DNA of 64,000 bases from Thermocrinis albus DSM 14484 (GTDB taxonomy: Bacteria > Aquificota > Aquificia > Aquificales > Aquificaceae): NCBI RefSeq assembly GCF_000025605.1, contig NC_013894.1, positions 977,529 through 1,041,528 of the forward strand, written 5' to 3'. Below, in pieces: positions 16,542 through 25,267 of the stretch (position 1 is its first letter; each line of letters begins with the position of its first letter). The notes beneath the pieces were generated by a model. The model searched no databases. It was not told where the DNA came from and saw nothing but the letters and a program-made list of their open reading frames with translations. A program made the translations under genes and the position numbers.

Positions 16542-16874
16542 ATGAAAAACCCCGTAGATGTACACCTCATAGAAGAGCTTTCACATCTTGAGTACTTCAT
16601 CGTTAAGACACCTATAAACGCCAGTGATTTTTGGAAGGAGTGGCAGGAGAAGTTTTCCAGAGCTTATATGAGTAGGATAGCTGTAAAGAAGCTTCTCAAG
16701 AACAAAAGGTTGGCATATGAAGAAGCGGCTCGTTACAGGTCTCTCCTTCAGACTTACGAAGATGTCCTTATGTATCTTGAAAACCTTAAAAACCTGGCAT
16801 TAGGTCTCAGGGGAGTTTTTCCTACAGGCCATAACGTAGAACTAGATGACGAAGATATAGACTTAGACTTCTGA
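16542..16874 (+). CDS. Hypothetical small protein with acidic tail
   Basis: A 110-aa cytoplasmic, mainly helical protein that I do not recognise. It ends in an acidic stretch (ELDDEDIDLDF) like that of some RNA-polymerase or ribosome-associated small proteins, but that is only a resemblance. ATG 16542 is chosen because GGAGGAGGT lies 8 nt upstream; the open frame begins earlier inside trpC. It sits between trpC and pgk, and its stop codon is embedded in the pgk ribosome site (TGAGGTGTT). Confidence 0.8.
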   Translation: MKNPVDVHLIEELSHLEYFIVKTPINASDFWKEWQEKFSRAYMSRIAVKKLLKNKRLAYEEAARYRSLLQTYEDVLMYLENLKNLALGLRGVFPTGHNVELDDEDIDLDF

Positions 16875-16883
16875 GGTGTTAAC

Positions 16884-18101
16884 ATGCCTTACAGAAAAAA
16901 AACCCTCAGAGATGTTAACCTTTCTGGTAAGAGGGTTTTGGTGAGAGTAGATTTCAATGTACCTATGGATGATTTAGGTAATATAGAGGATGACACGCGC
17001 ATAAGGGCGAGCCTACCCACAATCCAGTACCTCTTAGATGCAAGAGCCAAGGTGATCCTTATGTCTCATCTGGGAAGACCAAAAGGTAGAGATCCTAAGT
17101 ACAGCTTGGCTCCGGTAGCCAAAAGACTCTCCCGATACATAGCAAGGGAAGTGAAGTTGGCCCCCGACTGTGTAGGTGCTGAGGTAAAAAAGCTGGTGGA
17201 GGATATGAAGGAAGGAGATGTTCTCCTTTTGGAAAACCTGCGGTTTCATCAGGGAGAAGAGCAGGCAGATGTAGATTTTGCCAAAGAGCTGGCCAGTTTG
17301 GGAGAGGTTTACGTAGCGGACGCTTTCGGTACATGCCACAGAAAACACGCCTCCACTTACCTGGTACCTCAGATCCTCAAGCCAGCGGTGATGGGTTTCC
17401 TTCTTGAAAAGGAGGTGAGTTACTTTGAGAGGGCTATGGTTAATCCTCAGAGACCGGTGGTAGCGATAATAGGAGGTGCCAAAGTTTCCTCCAAGCTGGG
17501 CATTCTGAAGAACCTCCTCAAGAGGGTTGACAAGCTGTTTGTGGGGGGAGCCATGGCCTTCACCTTCATAAAATCCATGGGCTTTCCCGTGGGTAACTCT
17601 CTGGTGGAGGAAGATCTCCTTGACACGGCCAGGGATATACTGGAGGTGGCCAGAAAGCTGGATGTGAAGTTTTACCTGCCTGTGGACTTTGTCATAGGTA
17701 GGGAACTGTCTGACAACACACCTACCCGAGTGGTTCCATGGCAGGAGATACCTTCAGGTTGGATGGGATTGGACATAGGTCCTGTTTCGGTATCTCTTAT
17801 AAGGGAAGTAATAGCGGATGCTCAGACTATAGTGTGGAACGGTCCTTTAGGTGTGTTTGAACTGGACAGATTTAAGGAAGGTACTTACCAGACAGCCAAG
17901 ATGTTGGCCGAGTCACCTGCCCTCACCATAGCTGGTGGTGGAGACACCGATCACGCCATTCACAGAGCTGGTGTTTATAACTCCATAGACTTTGTATCTA
18001 CGGGTGGTGGTGCCTTTTTGGAACTCTTGGAAGGAAACACTTTACCCTGTATTGAAGTGTTAGATGACAGAGAAGGTGATGGATTTACACATATTTCTTA
18101 G
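16884..18101 (+). CDS. pgk: Phosphoglycerate kinase
   Basis: Gluconeogenic/glycolytic kinase interconverting 1,3-bisphosphoglycerate and 3-phosphoglycerate; here mainly gluconeogenic in an autotroph. The 405-aa protein has RVDFNVP near the start, SHLGRPKG, the hinge region and the C-terminal STGGGAFLELLEG nucleotide-binding motif. Its 3' end overlaps the start of the inositol-phosphatase gene by about 23 nt. Confidence 0.98.
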   Translation: MPYRKKTLRDVNLSGKRVLVRVDFNVPMDDLGNIEDDTRIRASLPTIQYLLDARAKVILMSHLGRPKGRDPKYSLAPVAKRLSRYIAREVKLAPDCVGAEVKKLVEDMKEGDVLLLENLRFHQGEEQADVDFAKELASLGEVYVADAFGTCHRKHASTYLVPQILKPAVMGFLLEKEVSYFERAMVNPQRPVVAIIGGAKVSSKLGILKNLLKRVDKLFVGGAMAFTFIKSMGFPVGNSLVEEDLLDTARDILEVARKLDVKFYLPVDFVIGRELSDNTPTRVVPWQEIPSGWMGLDIGPVSVSLIREVIADAQTIVWNGPLGVFELDRFKEGTYQTAKMLAESPALTIAGGGDTDHAIHRAGVYNSIDFVSTGGGAFLELLEGNTLPCIEVLDDREGDGFTHIS

Positions 18102-18867
18102 AGTGGCTAAGGAAGCTGCCCTTCTGGGCGGTGCTGTCCTGAGAGAGTACTTTGGAAAACTCCAAGAACAGGACCTCAGTTTCAAGGGAGAAAAAGATCT
18201 GGTGAGTTTGGCGGATAAAGAGGCGGAGGAGCGCATAAGGGACCATATACTGAGATACTTTCCCCATCACGGAGCTGTAGGAGAGGAAAAGGGTGGTGAC
18301 CGGAACACCGATTTTGTTTGGTTTATAGATCCTCTGGATGGAACCAAGAACTTTGTGACCGGGTTTCCCATATTCGGGGTCTCTGTGGCTCTGACCTTCC
18401 GTGAAGAGCCTGTGGTAGGTGCCGTTTATCTTCCTTACACCAATAACCTCTATTGGGCAGCCAAGGGTCTAGGTGCCTACAAGGACGGCAGGGAAATACA
18501 CGTAAGTTATAGAAAGGAGCTCAAGAAGTGTGCTGTGGCCTATGGTTTTCCCTCAAGGGCGCGTAGGAATCTTGACTTTTACTGGAAGATCCTTAAAGAG
18601 ATCTTCGATAAAGTGGGTTCCATGCGTAGGCCCGGTGCTGCGGCTGTGGATCTCTGTTTTCTGGCAGAGGGTATCTTTGACGGTCTTGTGGAGTTTGAAC
18701 TAAATCCATGGGACGTGGCAGCAGGTTTGCTTATAGTTAAAGAGGCTGGAGGTATGGTAGAACTGAGCAAAGGGTTAAGGGAAGGGACGGATGTGGTGGC
18801 AGGAACACCCTACCTTTTTCCTTTCCTGAGAGATGTTTGCAGCCACATTATGGAGGGGTTAGTATGA
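18079..18867 (+). CDS. Inositol monophosphatase family protein (SuhB-like)
   Basis: Mg2+-dependent phosphatase of about 262 aa with the family metal motifs GEEKGGD, WFIDPLDGTKNF and the C-terminal NPWDVAAG. The substrate could be inositol phosphate, fructose-1,6-bisphosphate or NADP; the pgk neighbour makes a sugar phosphate plausible. I prefer ATG 18079 (MDLHIFLRVAKEAA, matching the usual family N-terminus) to ATG 18064, which adds five residues. The stop overlaps the next start (ATGA). Confidence 0.88.
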   Translation: MDLHIFLRVAKEAALLGGAVLREYFGKLQEQDLSFKGEKDLVSLADKEAEERIRDHILRYFPHHGAVGEEKGGDRNTDFVWFIDPLDGTKNFVTGFPIFGVSVALTFREEPVVGAVYLPYTNNLYWAAKGLGAYKDGREIHVSYRKELKKCAVAYGFPSRARRNLDFYWKILKEIFDKVGSMRRPGAAAVDLCFLAEGIFDGLVEFELNPWDVAAGLLIVKEAGGMVELSKGLREGTDVVAGTPYLFPFLRDVCSHIMEGLV

Positions 18868-19739
18868 AGATCCTAGTGCCTGTGGATTTCAGTGAAGTGA
18901 CAAATCCTCTTCTGAGGCTGGCCAAGAGTTTGGCTAACCTTCATTCCGCAGAAGTTATCCTGATGCATGCTGTAGCCCCCGTCATGCTGTTTCCTTATCC
19001 CGAAAGCTTTGGTCTCAACACTGTGGATCTGGAAATACTGTCGCAGATGGAACAAGAAAAGATAAAGAACGCCCGAGAAAAACTGGCGGCCTTAGTGGAG
19101 TTTATGAAACCTGTTAAGACAGATCTTTACATAACGGTGGGCGATCCTGCGGAGGCTATCATAGAGAAGGAGAGGGAGGTGGATCTGGTAATAATGGCCA
19201 GTCACAGGAAAGGTTTGGTGGAGAGGATCCTCCTGGGATCCACCGCCCAAAAAGTGGTAAGGTACAGCACAAAACCTGTGTTGGTTTTCAAAGGAGAAGA
19301 TAGGGAGACCTTTCACAAAGTGTGTGTGGCCTACGATTTTTCCCAGTTGGCAAGAGAAGCCTTCTTCTTTGCTTTGGATCTTATTGCTTTCACACCCGTG
19401 GAGTTCCTCTTGCTGCACGTAGAGGAGAGTATCAATCTACCCATAATGGAAAGAATAGTGACGGATATAGAAGAGAGGATAAAGGAAGAAAAGAGGAAGC
19501 ACCTGCAGAGTATGGTGGAAGAGGCAAAGAAGAGAGGCATAAAGGCCTCTTACGAGATAGGGGAGCACCACCATGTGGCGGTTGCCATACTGGAGAAAAG
19601 TGCGCAGTGGGGTGCGGACCTTCTGGTTATGGGTAGCAGAGGACTCACAGGTCTAAAGAGAGTCATAGTGGGTAGTACATCGGAGGAAGTTATCAGAAAG
19701 GCAGAGATGCCTGTATTGATCTACAGGAACCCATCATGA
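18864..19739 (+). CDS. Tandem universal stress protein (UspA family)
   Basis: A 291-aa protein with two Usp domains (about 1-140 and 150-290). Domain 1 ends with MASHRKGLVERILLGSTAQKVV and domain 2 with MGSRGLTGLKRVIVGSTSEEVI, each a G-x2-G-x9-G-S/T ATP-binding motif. Such proteins bind ATP and respond to stress in ways not well defined. ATG 18864 overlaps the upstream stop; earlier in-frame TTG is unlikely. It is also coupled to the TPR gene (ATGA). Confidence 0.92.
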   Translation: MKILVPVDFSEVTNPLLRLAKSLANLHSAEVILMHAVAPVMLFPYPESFGLNTVDLEILSQMEQEKIKNAREKLAALVEFMKPVKTDLYITVGDPAEAIIEKEREVDLVIMASHRKGLVERILLGSTAQKVVRYSTKPVLVFKGEDRETFHKVCVAYDFSQLAREAFFFALDLIAFTPVEFLLLHVEESINLPIMERIVTDIEERIKEEKRKHLQSMVEEAKKRGIKASYEIGEHHHVAVAILEKSAQWGADLLVMGSRGLTGLKRVIVGSTSEEVIRKAEMPVLIYRNPS

Positions 19740-21352
19740 GGATACTGCTCCTTCTCTTGACCTTGCACTTTGTTTACGCTTATAACCCTTACCGTGATTA
19801 CCTTTTCTGTAGGTACAGAGAGGATCTTTCGGTGTGTGAGAGGGCCATCAAGCATGCTCCTACGCCCACCCTCTTTGTGGACACGGTAAGGCTGGCCATC
19901 CTTCAGAAAAAGTACGATAGGGCTTTACAGCTAGCTCTGGAGTTTAGGAAACAGTATCCAAAGCTCCCTGAAGCTTACCTTACGTTACACAGTGTGTATT
20001 CTGTCAGAGGAGAGCAACATAAGGCTATGTCCGCTTTAGAAGAAGGCTACAGAGTAGTTCCCGATTCTCCTCAGATACTCCTGCTTTTGGCAGATGAGTA
20101 TATGCGAAGGAGTCAGTACGACAAAGCGACACCCTTACTTCAAAGACTGTCTGAGCTGAACCCCCAGAATCCCCTACCCTACTATCTTCTAGCCCGGTTG
20201 TACATGGCACAGGGAGATCAGAAGAAGGCTATAGAGTACTTGGAAAAGTCTCTGAGAGTAAAACCCACCTTTGAAGCGGGCTTTATAACCCTCGGTGGAC
20301 TTTACGAAAGTAGAGGGGAGCTTTCCAAAGCAGAAACCCTCTACAAAAGTATACTGGAGAAGGACCCCAACAACAGGGTGGCCTTAGAGAGGTTGGCAAG
20401 TCTCTATGCCTCTTCGGGTAGATGGGAAGAGGCTAAGGAAACATACAGAAAGCTGATAGATCTTTACCCAGACAGTGGTTATCAGTATCAGTATGCTCTT
20501 GTACTTATAAAAGCCTCTCAGTATGAGGAGGCCTTGCAAGTCCTTTCAGAACTTCGCCAGAAAAACAAGGATGATCTTCAGGTGAACTTCACCTACGGCG
20601 TAGTGTTGGAACTTCTCAAGAGGACGGAAGAGGCCAAAAAGGTGTACGAGGAGCTTTTGCAGAAGGATCCCAACAACGTGAGGATAATGGAGAGGCTAGC
20701 CGGTGTTTATGCAGATCTGGGGGATTACACTAAGGCGGAAGAAACCGCCCAGAAGGTTCTAAAAATAGATCCCAGCAATTACAACATGCTGCTTTTGATG
20801 GCTCACCTTCTTTCAGAAACCAACAGGCTTCAGGATGCTTTCCTTTACGTTCAGAAAGCTAAGGAGATAAACCCCAACGACTACAGAGTCTACTTTGTTA
20901 CCGCCATCCTGTTGGACAAAGAGGGCAAGTATCTGGAGGCAGAGAAGAACCTCAGAAAGGCTATAGAGCTAAATCCGGAAGACCCAGATCTTTACAACCA
21001 TCTTGGCTACTCGTTGCTACTGTGGTACCACAGTGCAAGGGTTGAGGAAGGGGAGAAACTGATACTGAAGGCCTTAGAGAAAGATCCTGACAACCCGGCT
21101 TATCTGGACAGCTACGCTTGGGCCCTTTATTACAGAGGAAAGTATCACGAAGCTTATCAGCTTCTGAAGAAGGCTCTGGAGAAGGAAAAAGAGGACCCTG
21201 TCATTCACGAGCATATGGGAGAAGTACTCATGAAGCTGGGTAACAGAGAGGAGGCCCTCTATCACTACAGAGAGGCTTTGAAACTTCTAGAGAAGGGTAA
21301 GAGAGGAGAGCCGGGTCAGAAGGAGAGGCTTATGGAAAAGTTAAGGTTCTGA
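19736..21352 (+). CDS. Secreted tetratricopeptide repeat protein
   Basis: A 538-aa protein with a signal peptide (MRILLLLLTLHFVYA) followed by about a dozen TPR units of ~34 residues (for example AIEYLEKSLRVKPTFEAG, AEKNLRKAIELNPEDPDLYN). TPR arrays are scaffolds for protein complexes; the signal peptide places it in the periplasm or, if not cleaved, anchored in the membrane. The overlap with the following LptF-like gene hints at a cell-envelope role. Confidence 0.9.
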   Translation: MRILLLLLTLHFVYAYNPYRDYLFCRYREDLSVCERAIKHAPTPTLFVDTVRLAILQKKYDRALQLALEFRKQYPKLPEAYLTLHSVYSVRGEQHKAMSALEEGYRVVPDSPQILLLLADEYMRRSQYDKATPLLQRLSELNPQNPLPYYLLARLYMAQGDQKKAIEYLEKSLRVKPTFEAGFITLGGLYESRGELSKAETLYKSILEKDPNNRVALERLASLYASSGRWEEAKETYRKLIDLYPDSGYQYQYALVLIKASQYEEALQVLSELRQKNKDDLQVNFTYGVVLELLKRTEEAKKVYEELLQKDPNNVRIMERLAGVYADLGDYTKAEETAQKVLKIDPSNYNMLLLMAHLLSETNRLQDAFLYVQKAKEINPNDYRVYFVTAILLDKEGKYLEAEKNLRKAIELNPEDPDLYNHLGYSLLLWYHSARVEEGEKLILKALEKDPDNPAYLDSYAWALYYRGKYHEAYQLLKKALEKEKEDPVIHEHMGEVLMKLGNREEALYHYREALKLLEKGKRGEPGQKERLMEKLRF

Positions 21353-22212
21353 TGCTGTGGAACTGGATAGCGTGGAGGACGATTCGGTTATCTCTCTTGG
21401 TGAGCACCTTCCTCACACTGTCTTTCTTTATAGTCCAGCTGGTGAAGCTGGATAAACTCATCTTCAAGCTTCCCGTTTTTGATGCTGTAGGTTTTATGTT
21501 CCTTTGGTGGTCCTACTTTTTTGTGTACTTTATTCCATCCTCTTTACTTCTGTCTTGGTGTTGGAACCTTTACGAACTTAAGGAGAACAAAAAACTTCAC
21601 GTGATGCAGACCTTTGGTATATCATTGGGTAACGTACTGTTTCACACCCTCCTTCGCCTTTCTCCGCTACTTTTGGCTATGGCGGTAGGAGCCTATCTTT
21701 TGCATCAGTCTGACATATCTACCGCCAGAAACATACTGCTGAGTAAGTATTACTCCAAGTTGCTCATGGGTATACCGGCCGGTGATTTCTACACTGCGGG
21801 AGACGTAACCTTTTACGTGGGAGAAAGGGAAGGGAATACGTGGAAAAACGTTTTTCTGAAAACCCAGGACCTTACTGTGGTAGCAAAGGAGGCCGTGCTA
21901 CACTCCGATGGAATTCTGTTAAAGCACGGATCCGTCCTTACAGAGAAGGAAAACAAGAGGTTTCTGGCCCGTTTTGATGTATACCTATTACGCCTTGGCA
22001 CACCTCCCGGAACCATCTCCCAAACCACCACAAAAGACACGCTGGTGAACTTTATAAACCTCTTCTTCAGTATCGCACTGATACCTGTTGTTTCTCCTCT
22101 CGTACTGGGACTTATAAGGACACACACTCAACTTTACTACCTAGTGGGTCTTATATCCATCTTCTATCACCTTACCATCCTCCTCATCAGGTCCTCTCTC
22201 ACCTTTTCATGA
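21352..22212 (+). CDS. LptF/LptG-family permease (YjgP/YjgQ)
   Basis: Inner-membrane permease resembling the LptFG subunits that extract lipopolysaccharide. The 286-aa protein is short for the family (~350 aa) and shows the expected plan: three N-terminal helices, a periplasmic beta-rich domain (about 125-210), and three C-terminal helices. It starts one base into the TPR stop codon. It ends the long run of genes that begins at recA. Confidence 0.8.
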   Translation: MLWNWIAWRTIRLSLLVSTFLTLSFFIVQLVKLDKLIFKLPVFDAVGFMFLWWSYFFVYFIPSSLLLSWCWNLYELKENKKLHVMQTFGISLGNVLFHTLLRLSPLLLAMAVGAYLLHQSDISTARNILLSKYYSKLLMGIPAGDFYTAGDVTFYVGEREGNTWKNVFLKTQDLTVVAKEAVLHSDGILLKHGSVLTEKENKRFLARFDVYLLRLGTPPGTISQTTTKDTLVNFINLFFSIALIPVVSPLVLGLIRTHTQLYYLVGLISIFYHLTILLIRSSLTFS

Positions 22213-22271
22213 AGTTTTCATGTTGGATACGATATTATTTTCCTTAGTAAAACTTTTAAGGAGGTGTTGCC

Positions 22272-22493
22272 ATGAAGAAGCTCCTCGTAGCTCTGCTCAC
22301 CGTAGCCTTTGCAGGTTCTGCAGCCTTAGCTGCCGAGCAAGCAGCTCCAGCCGAGCAGAAGAAGGAAGAAAAGCCCGCTGCTGAGCAAAAGAAAGCTCAC
22401 AAAAAGAAAGCCCACAAAAAGCACATGAAGAAGAAGGAGGAGAAGAAGGAAGAAAAGAAGGAGCAAGCTCCCGCAGAGCAACAGAAGAAGTAA
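22272..22493 (+). CDS. Small Lys/Ala/Glu-rich secreted protein
   Basis: A 73-aa protein with a clear signal peptide (cleaved after ALA-A near residue 20) and a low-complexity mature part: Ala/Glu/Gln flanks around a Lys/His-rich core (KKAHKKKAHKKHMKKKEE). I do not recognise a family. The ribosome site GAGGTGTTGCC-ATG is identical to that of dnaK, suggesting high expression. A strong hairpin follows the stop codon. Possible roles include binding of anionic envelope polymers or metals; none is shown by the sequence. Confidence 0.78.
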   Translation: MKKLLVALLTVAFAGSAALAAEQAAPAEQKKEEKPAAEQKKAHKKKAHKKHMKKKEEKKEEKKEQAPAEQQKK

Positions 22494-22499
22494 GCTTTA

Positions 22500-22523
22500 A
22501 AGGGGGGGGTCTGCCCCCTCCTT
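22500..22523. terminator. Hairpin between convergent genes
   Basis: Ten-base-pair stem (AAGGGGGGGG against CCCCCTCCTT, one G-T pair) with a TCTG loop at 22510-22513, between two converging genes 31 bp apart. No good T-run follows on either strand, so termination may be partly structural. Confidence 0.7.
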
Positions 22524-22524
22524 G

Positions 22525-23283
22525 TCACTCTTTCAGTAACACCCTTCTCAGTAGGTCTCTATCTCCTTCTATACTTTCAAGTTCAGCCTTCACACTTCCT
22601 ATCACAAAGGAGAGTTGCATCTTTACGGGTAGCAACATTCCGTCATCAAGCCAAAGAGTCCACTGTCCAGTGGGACGGAGCAGACCCTTAGTCTGTATGT
22701 TGGGATTTACCAACACTTTCACACTCTCAAAGTTACCAGCCGGTGTTCTCACCAGCTCTTTACCTACCACCTGATAGGGTATCTCGTAGTTCTTATCGTC
22801 GTAAAACATTTTGATTTTACCGGCGCTGGTCTTTTTAACATTGGCGTAAAGGGTGAGGCTGGCGGTGTAAGGCTCCACGTATCCCGTATAGACGTACTCT
22901 TTAACCTCTTCCTTCTGTATGTTGTTGGTAAGATCCTCGTACTTTACCTCCCTAACCTTTATTCTTCCGTTCTGAAAGTGATAAAACTGTTCTCTCTTAA
23001 AGGTCCCCTCTTCCTGATGGTAGAAAAAAGATATGGGTCTGATGGGGTTTAGATCTACAAGGGCGTTTCCATAGTTGTACACTCTCTTAACTAGTTTTCC
23101 TACGTTTACAGTTTTGACCCAGCTGGATATGTGTAGCTTGTCACCCTTTTGACTGTAAGTTATGCAGGTGACAGCTACAGGTAAGAAGAGGTACTTGGCG
23201 GTGTAGCAGGCAGTAAGTTCCGCAGCCCATAGGGTGGAGCTAAGGGTCAGGAAGGCCAGGAGGTACGAAGATCCTCTAACCAT
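22525..23283 (-). CDS. Periplasmic DUF3108 protein
   Basis: A 252-aa protein with a signal peptide (SSYLLAFLTLSSTLWA) and a beta-rich body matching DUF3108: opening YTAKYLFLPVAV, a central block, and the late TPAGNFESVKV and WTLWLDDGMLLPVKMQL motifs. DUF3108 proteins have a barrel shared with outer-membrane lipoprotein carriers; their role is not established. It is the last gene of a three-gene minus-strand operon and overlaps the TPR gene by 37 nt. Confidence 0.82.
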   Translation of the reverse strand: MVRGSSYLLAFLTLSSTLWAAELTACYTAKYLFLPVAVTCITYSQKGDKLHISSWVKTVNVGKLVKRVYNYGNALVDLNPIRPISFFYHQEEGTFKREQFYHFQNGRIKVREVKYEDLTNNIQKEEVKEYVYTGYVEPYTASLTLYANVKKTSAGKIKMFYDDKNYEIPYQVVGKELVRTPAGNFESVKVLVNPNIQTKGLLRPTGQWTLWLDDGMLLPVKMQLSFVIGSVKAELESIEGDRDLLRRVLLKE

Positions 23284-23570
23284 TGTCGATATTCCTGTAC
23301 CATGGAGGGATGGTTAAACTTAACGGCCTGTTTTATACCCTCTTCCAAGGCACGTGCAGCCTTTTCGTAATCTCCCAGCTCTTGGTAACACTCGGCTAGT
23401 AATCTGTAAGCTGCTCCTTCGTCCTCTTTCATACTGAGGTATTTTTCCATATGTTCTATGGCCTTTTCCAGATGTCCCTTCTTTTTGTACTCCAAGGCGA
23501 GAGAATAGTGAACAAGAGGGTTGTTGGGATCCTTCTCCAGAAGCTGTAAGAAGTAGTTAAGCCTGTCCAT
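23247..23570 (-). CDS. Small TPR protein
   Basis: A 107-aa cytoplasmic protein containing about two and a half TPR units (NPLVHYSLALEYKKKGHLEKAIEHMEKYL, AAYRLLAECYQELGDYEKAARALEEGI). It overlaps the disulfide-oxidoreductase gene by 14 nt and the DUF3108 gene by 37 nt, so the three are co-translated. The partner it binds is unknown. Confidence 0.85.
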   Translation of the reverse strand: MDRLNYFLQLLEKDPNNPLVHYSLALEYKKKGHLEKAIEHMEKYLSMKEDEGAAYRLLAECYQELGDYEKAARALEEGIKQAVKFNHPSMVQEYRQWLEDLRTSWPS

Positions 23571-24222
23571 TCTTCAACCTCCCATAAGCTGCCATCACAT
23601 ACCCAAGAAAGGCATTTTCCGGTTGTGCTCCCACAAACTCCACCAGTCCCCTGTTTATCACGATTTTAGGGACACCCACCACCTGGTACAACTGGGCAAG
23701 GTCAGGGTTTTCAGAGGCGTCTACCACTACAGCCTTTATGTTATCGTTGGCTATGGCAAAGTTTACCGCCGTTATGGCGGCAGCCGGACAGTAGCCACAC
23801 GACGTGGTGACAAACACCATGATCTCTATAGGAACGTCTATCTCACTTAGAAACTCCAGTGTCTTTTCGGAGAGTTTGGGTTCCCTTTTGGAAACCTGCA
23901 GTATGGTGTGAACGAGGGTGGAAAACTCAAGCCCTGCGGGCAGTCCTATGTAGCGTATCCCATAGTCCTTATCACCTTCCACCACTATGGTGGGTACACG
24001 CTCAATACCATAGCGGGCACTGATTTCTCTATCCACGAGGGGAGAGTATATATCCAGCTTTATCCTTTCATCCAGCTGTGCCACTTCTTTGAGTAACTCC
24101 TCGGCGGTGGGACAGGTATCACAACCTATAGCCTGAGAGAAGAGTTTGATGTTAACCGGTTCCTTAAGGTCCTTTGAGAAAATCTCCCTCAGTTGAGTTC
24201 TTACGTCTAACCCTAGCAGCAT
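23557..24222 (-). CDS. Protein disulfide oxidoreductase (PDO)
   Basis: A 221-aa protein made of two thioredoxin folds, the form typical of hyperthermophile cytoplasmic disulfide systems. The first redox motif is CDTC (about 34-37), the second CGYC (about 142-145), and both folds have the cis-Pro (VPTI, VPKI). It supports intracellular disulfide formation. ATG 24222 follows AAGGAGG. A thioredoxin-reductase-like gene that could be its partner lies at 50192. Confidence 0.93.
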   Translation of the reverse strand: MLLGLDVRTQLREIFSKDLKEPVNIKLFSQAIGCDTCPTAEELLKEVAQLDERIKLDIYSPLVDREISARYGIERVPTIVVEGDKDYGIRYIGLPAGLEFSTLVHTILQVSKREPKLSEKTLEFLSEIDVPIEIMVFVTTSCGYCPAAAITAVNFAIANDNIKAVVVDASENPDLAQLYQVVGVPKIVINRGLVEFVGAQPENAFLGYVMAAYGRLKNGQA

Positions 24223-24262
24223 CCTCTTCCTCCTTAAGGGAATGATTATATTCTTAAAAGAT

Positions 24263-25267
24263 ATGCGTACGGAGGAGTTTGACTATTATCTGCCTAAGGA
24301 ACTCATAGCCAAGTATCCTGTAGAGCCACGCCACGCAGCACGCCTTATGGTGATAAACAGAAAGGATGGTAGCATAAAACACGACATCTTTTGGAACCTT
24401 CCTCTCTATCTACAAGAGGGTGATCTCGTGATCTTCAACAACTCTAAGGTGCTACCTGCCAGACTCTTCGGACACAAGCCTACAGGTGGAAGGGTAGAGA
24501 TCCTCCTTACCGATTATGTGGATAAACACGTGTGGCGCGCTCTCATAGGTGGTAAGAACATAAGGGAAGGCATGGTGATAGAGGTGGGGGAAGATCTTAA
24601 GGTGGAGGTAAGAAGACACTTGGAGGGAGGTAAGTTTGAAGTTTTTCTCATATCTTCTGATCCTGCGAGAGCTTTGGACCGTTACGGTCACATACCAATC
24701 CCTCCTTACTTAGAGAGGGAGGATGAGCCCATTGACAGGGTGTATTACCAGACAGTCTTTGCTCAGGAAGAGGGTTCTGTGGCAGCACCCACAGCCTCTT
24801 TACACTTTTCCCAAGAGCTTCTGGACCGACTGGAGGAGTTTGGTATAAAGAAAGCCTTTATAACCCTGCACGTGTCTTATGGTACCTTTAAACCTGTAAA
24901 GGTCTCCGAGGTAGAAGAGCATCGTGTGGATCCTGAGTACATAAAGGTACCCCAAGAGACCATAGAGCTTATCAAGAGAACCAAGGAGAAAGGTAAAAGG
25001 GTTGTGGCTGTAGGAACAACCGTGGTGAGAGCTCTTGAGACGGCCGTGGATAAGCCTTACGAAGGCTGGACAGATCTCTACATATACCCAGGATATCAGT
25101 TTAAGGTAGTGGATGCCTTAGTTACCAACTTCCATCTCCCCAGGTCCTCCCTCCTCTTTCTGGTGTGCGCCTTTGGCGGAAAGGATCTTATAATGCATGC
25201 TTACAACGTGGCTGTAAAGGAGCGTTACAGGTTTTACAGCTATGGAGATGGTATGTTGATACTGTGA
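24263..25267 (+). CDS. queA: S-adenosylmethionine:tRNA ribosyltransferase-isomerase QueA
   Basis: Queuosine pathway enzyme that transfers ribose from SAM to 7-aminomethyl-7-deazaguanine in tRNA. It has DYYLPxELIAxYP near the start, VGTTVVRALE and the C-terminal TNFHLPRSSLLFLVCAF and SYGDGMLI motifs. I start it at ATG 24263 (334 aa): TATATT at 24247-24252 lies 10 nt upstream, so an ATG at 24242 would fall ahead of the likely transcription start. Its 3' end overlaps convergent lipA by 28 nt. Confidence 0.93.
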   Translation: MRTEEFDYYLPKELIAKYPVEPRHAARLMVINRKDGSIKHDIFWNLPLYLQEGDLVIFNNSKVLPARLFGHKPTGGRVEILLTDYVDKHVWRALIGGKNIREGMVIEVGEDLKVEVRRHLEGGKFEVFLISSDPARALDRYGHIPIPPYLEREDEPIDRVYYQTVFAQEEGSVAAPTASLHFSQELLDRLEEFGIKKAFITLHVSYGTFKPVKVSEVEEHRVDPEYIKVPQETIELIKRTKEKGKRVVAVGTTVVRALETAVDKPYEGWTDLYIYPGYQFKVVDALVTNFHLPRSSLLFLVCAFGGKDLIMHAYNVAVKERYRFYSYGDGMLIL

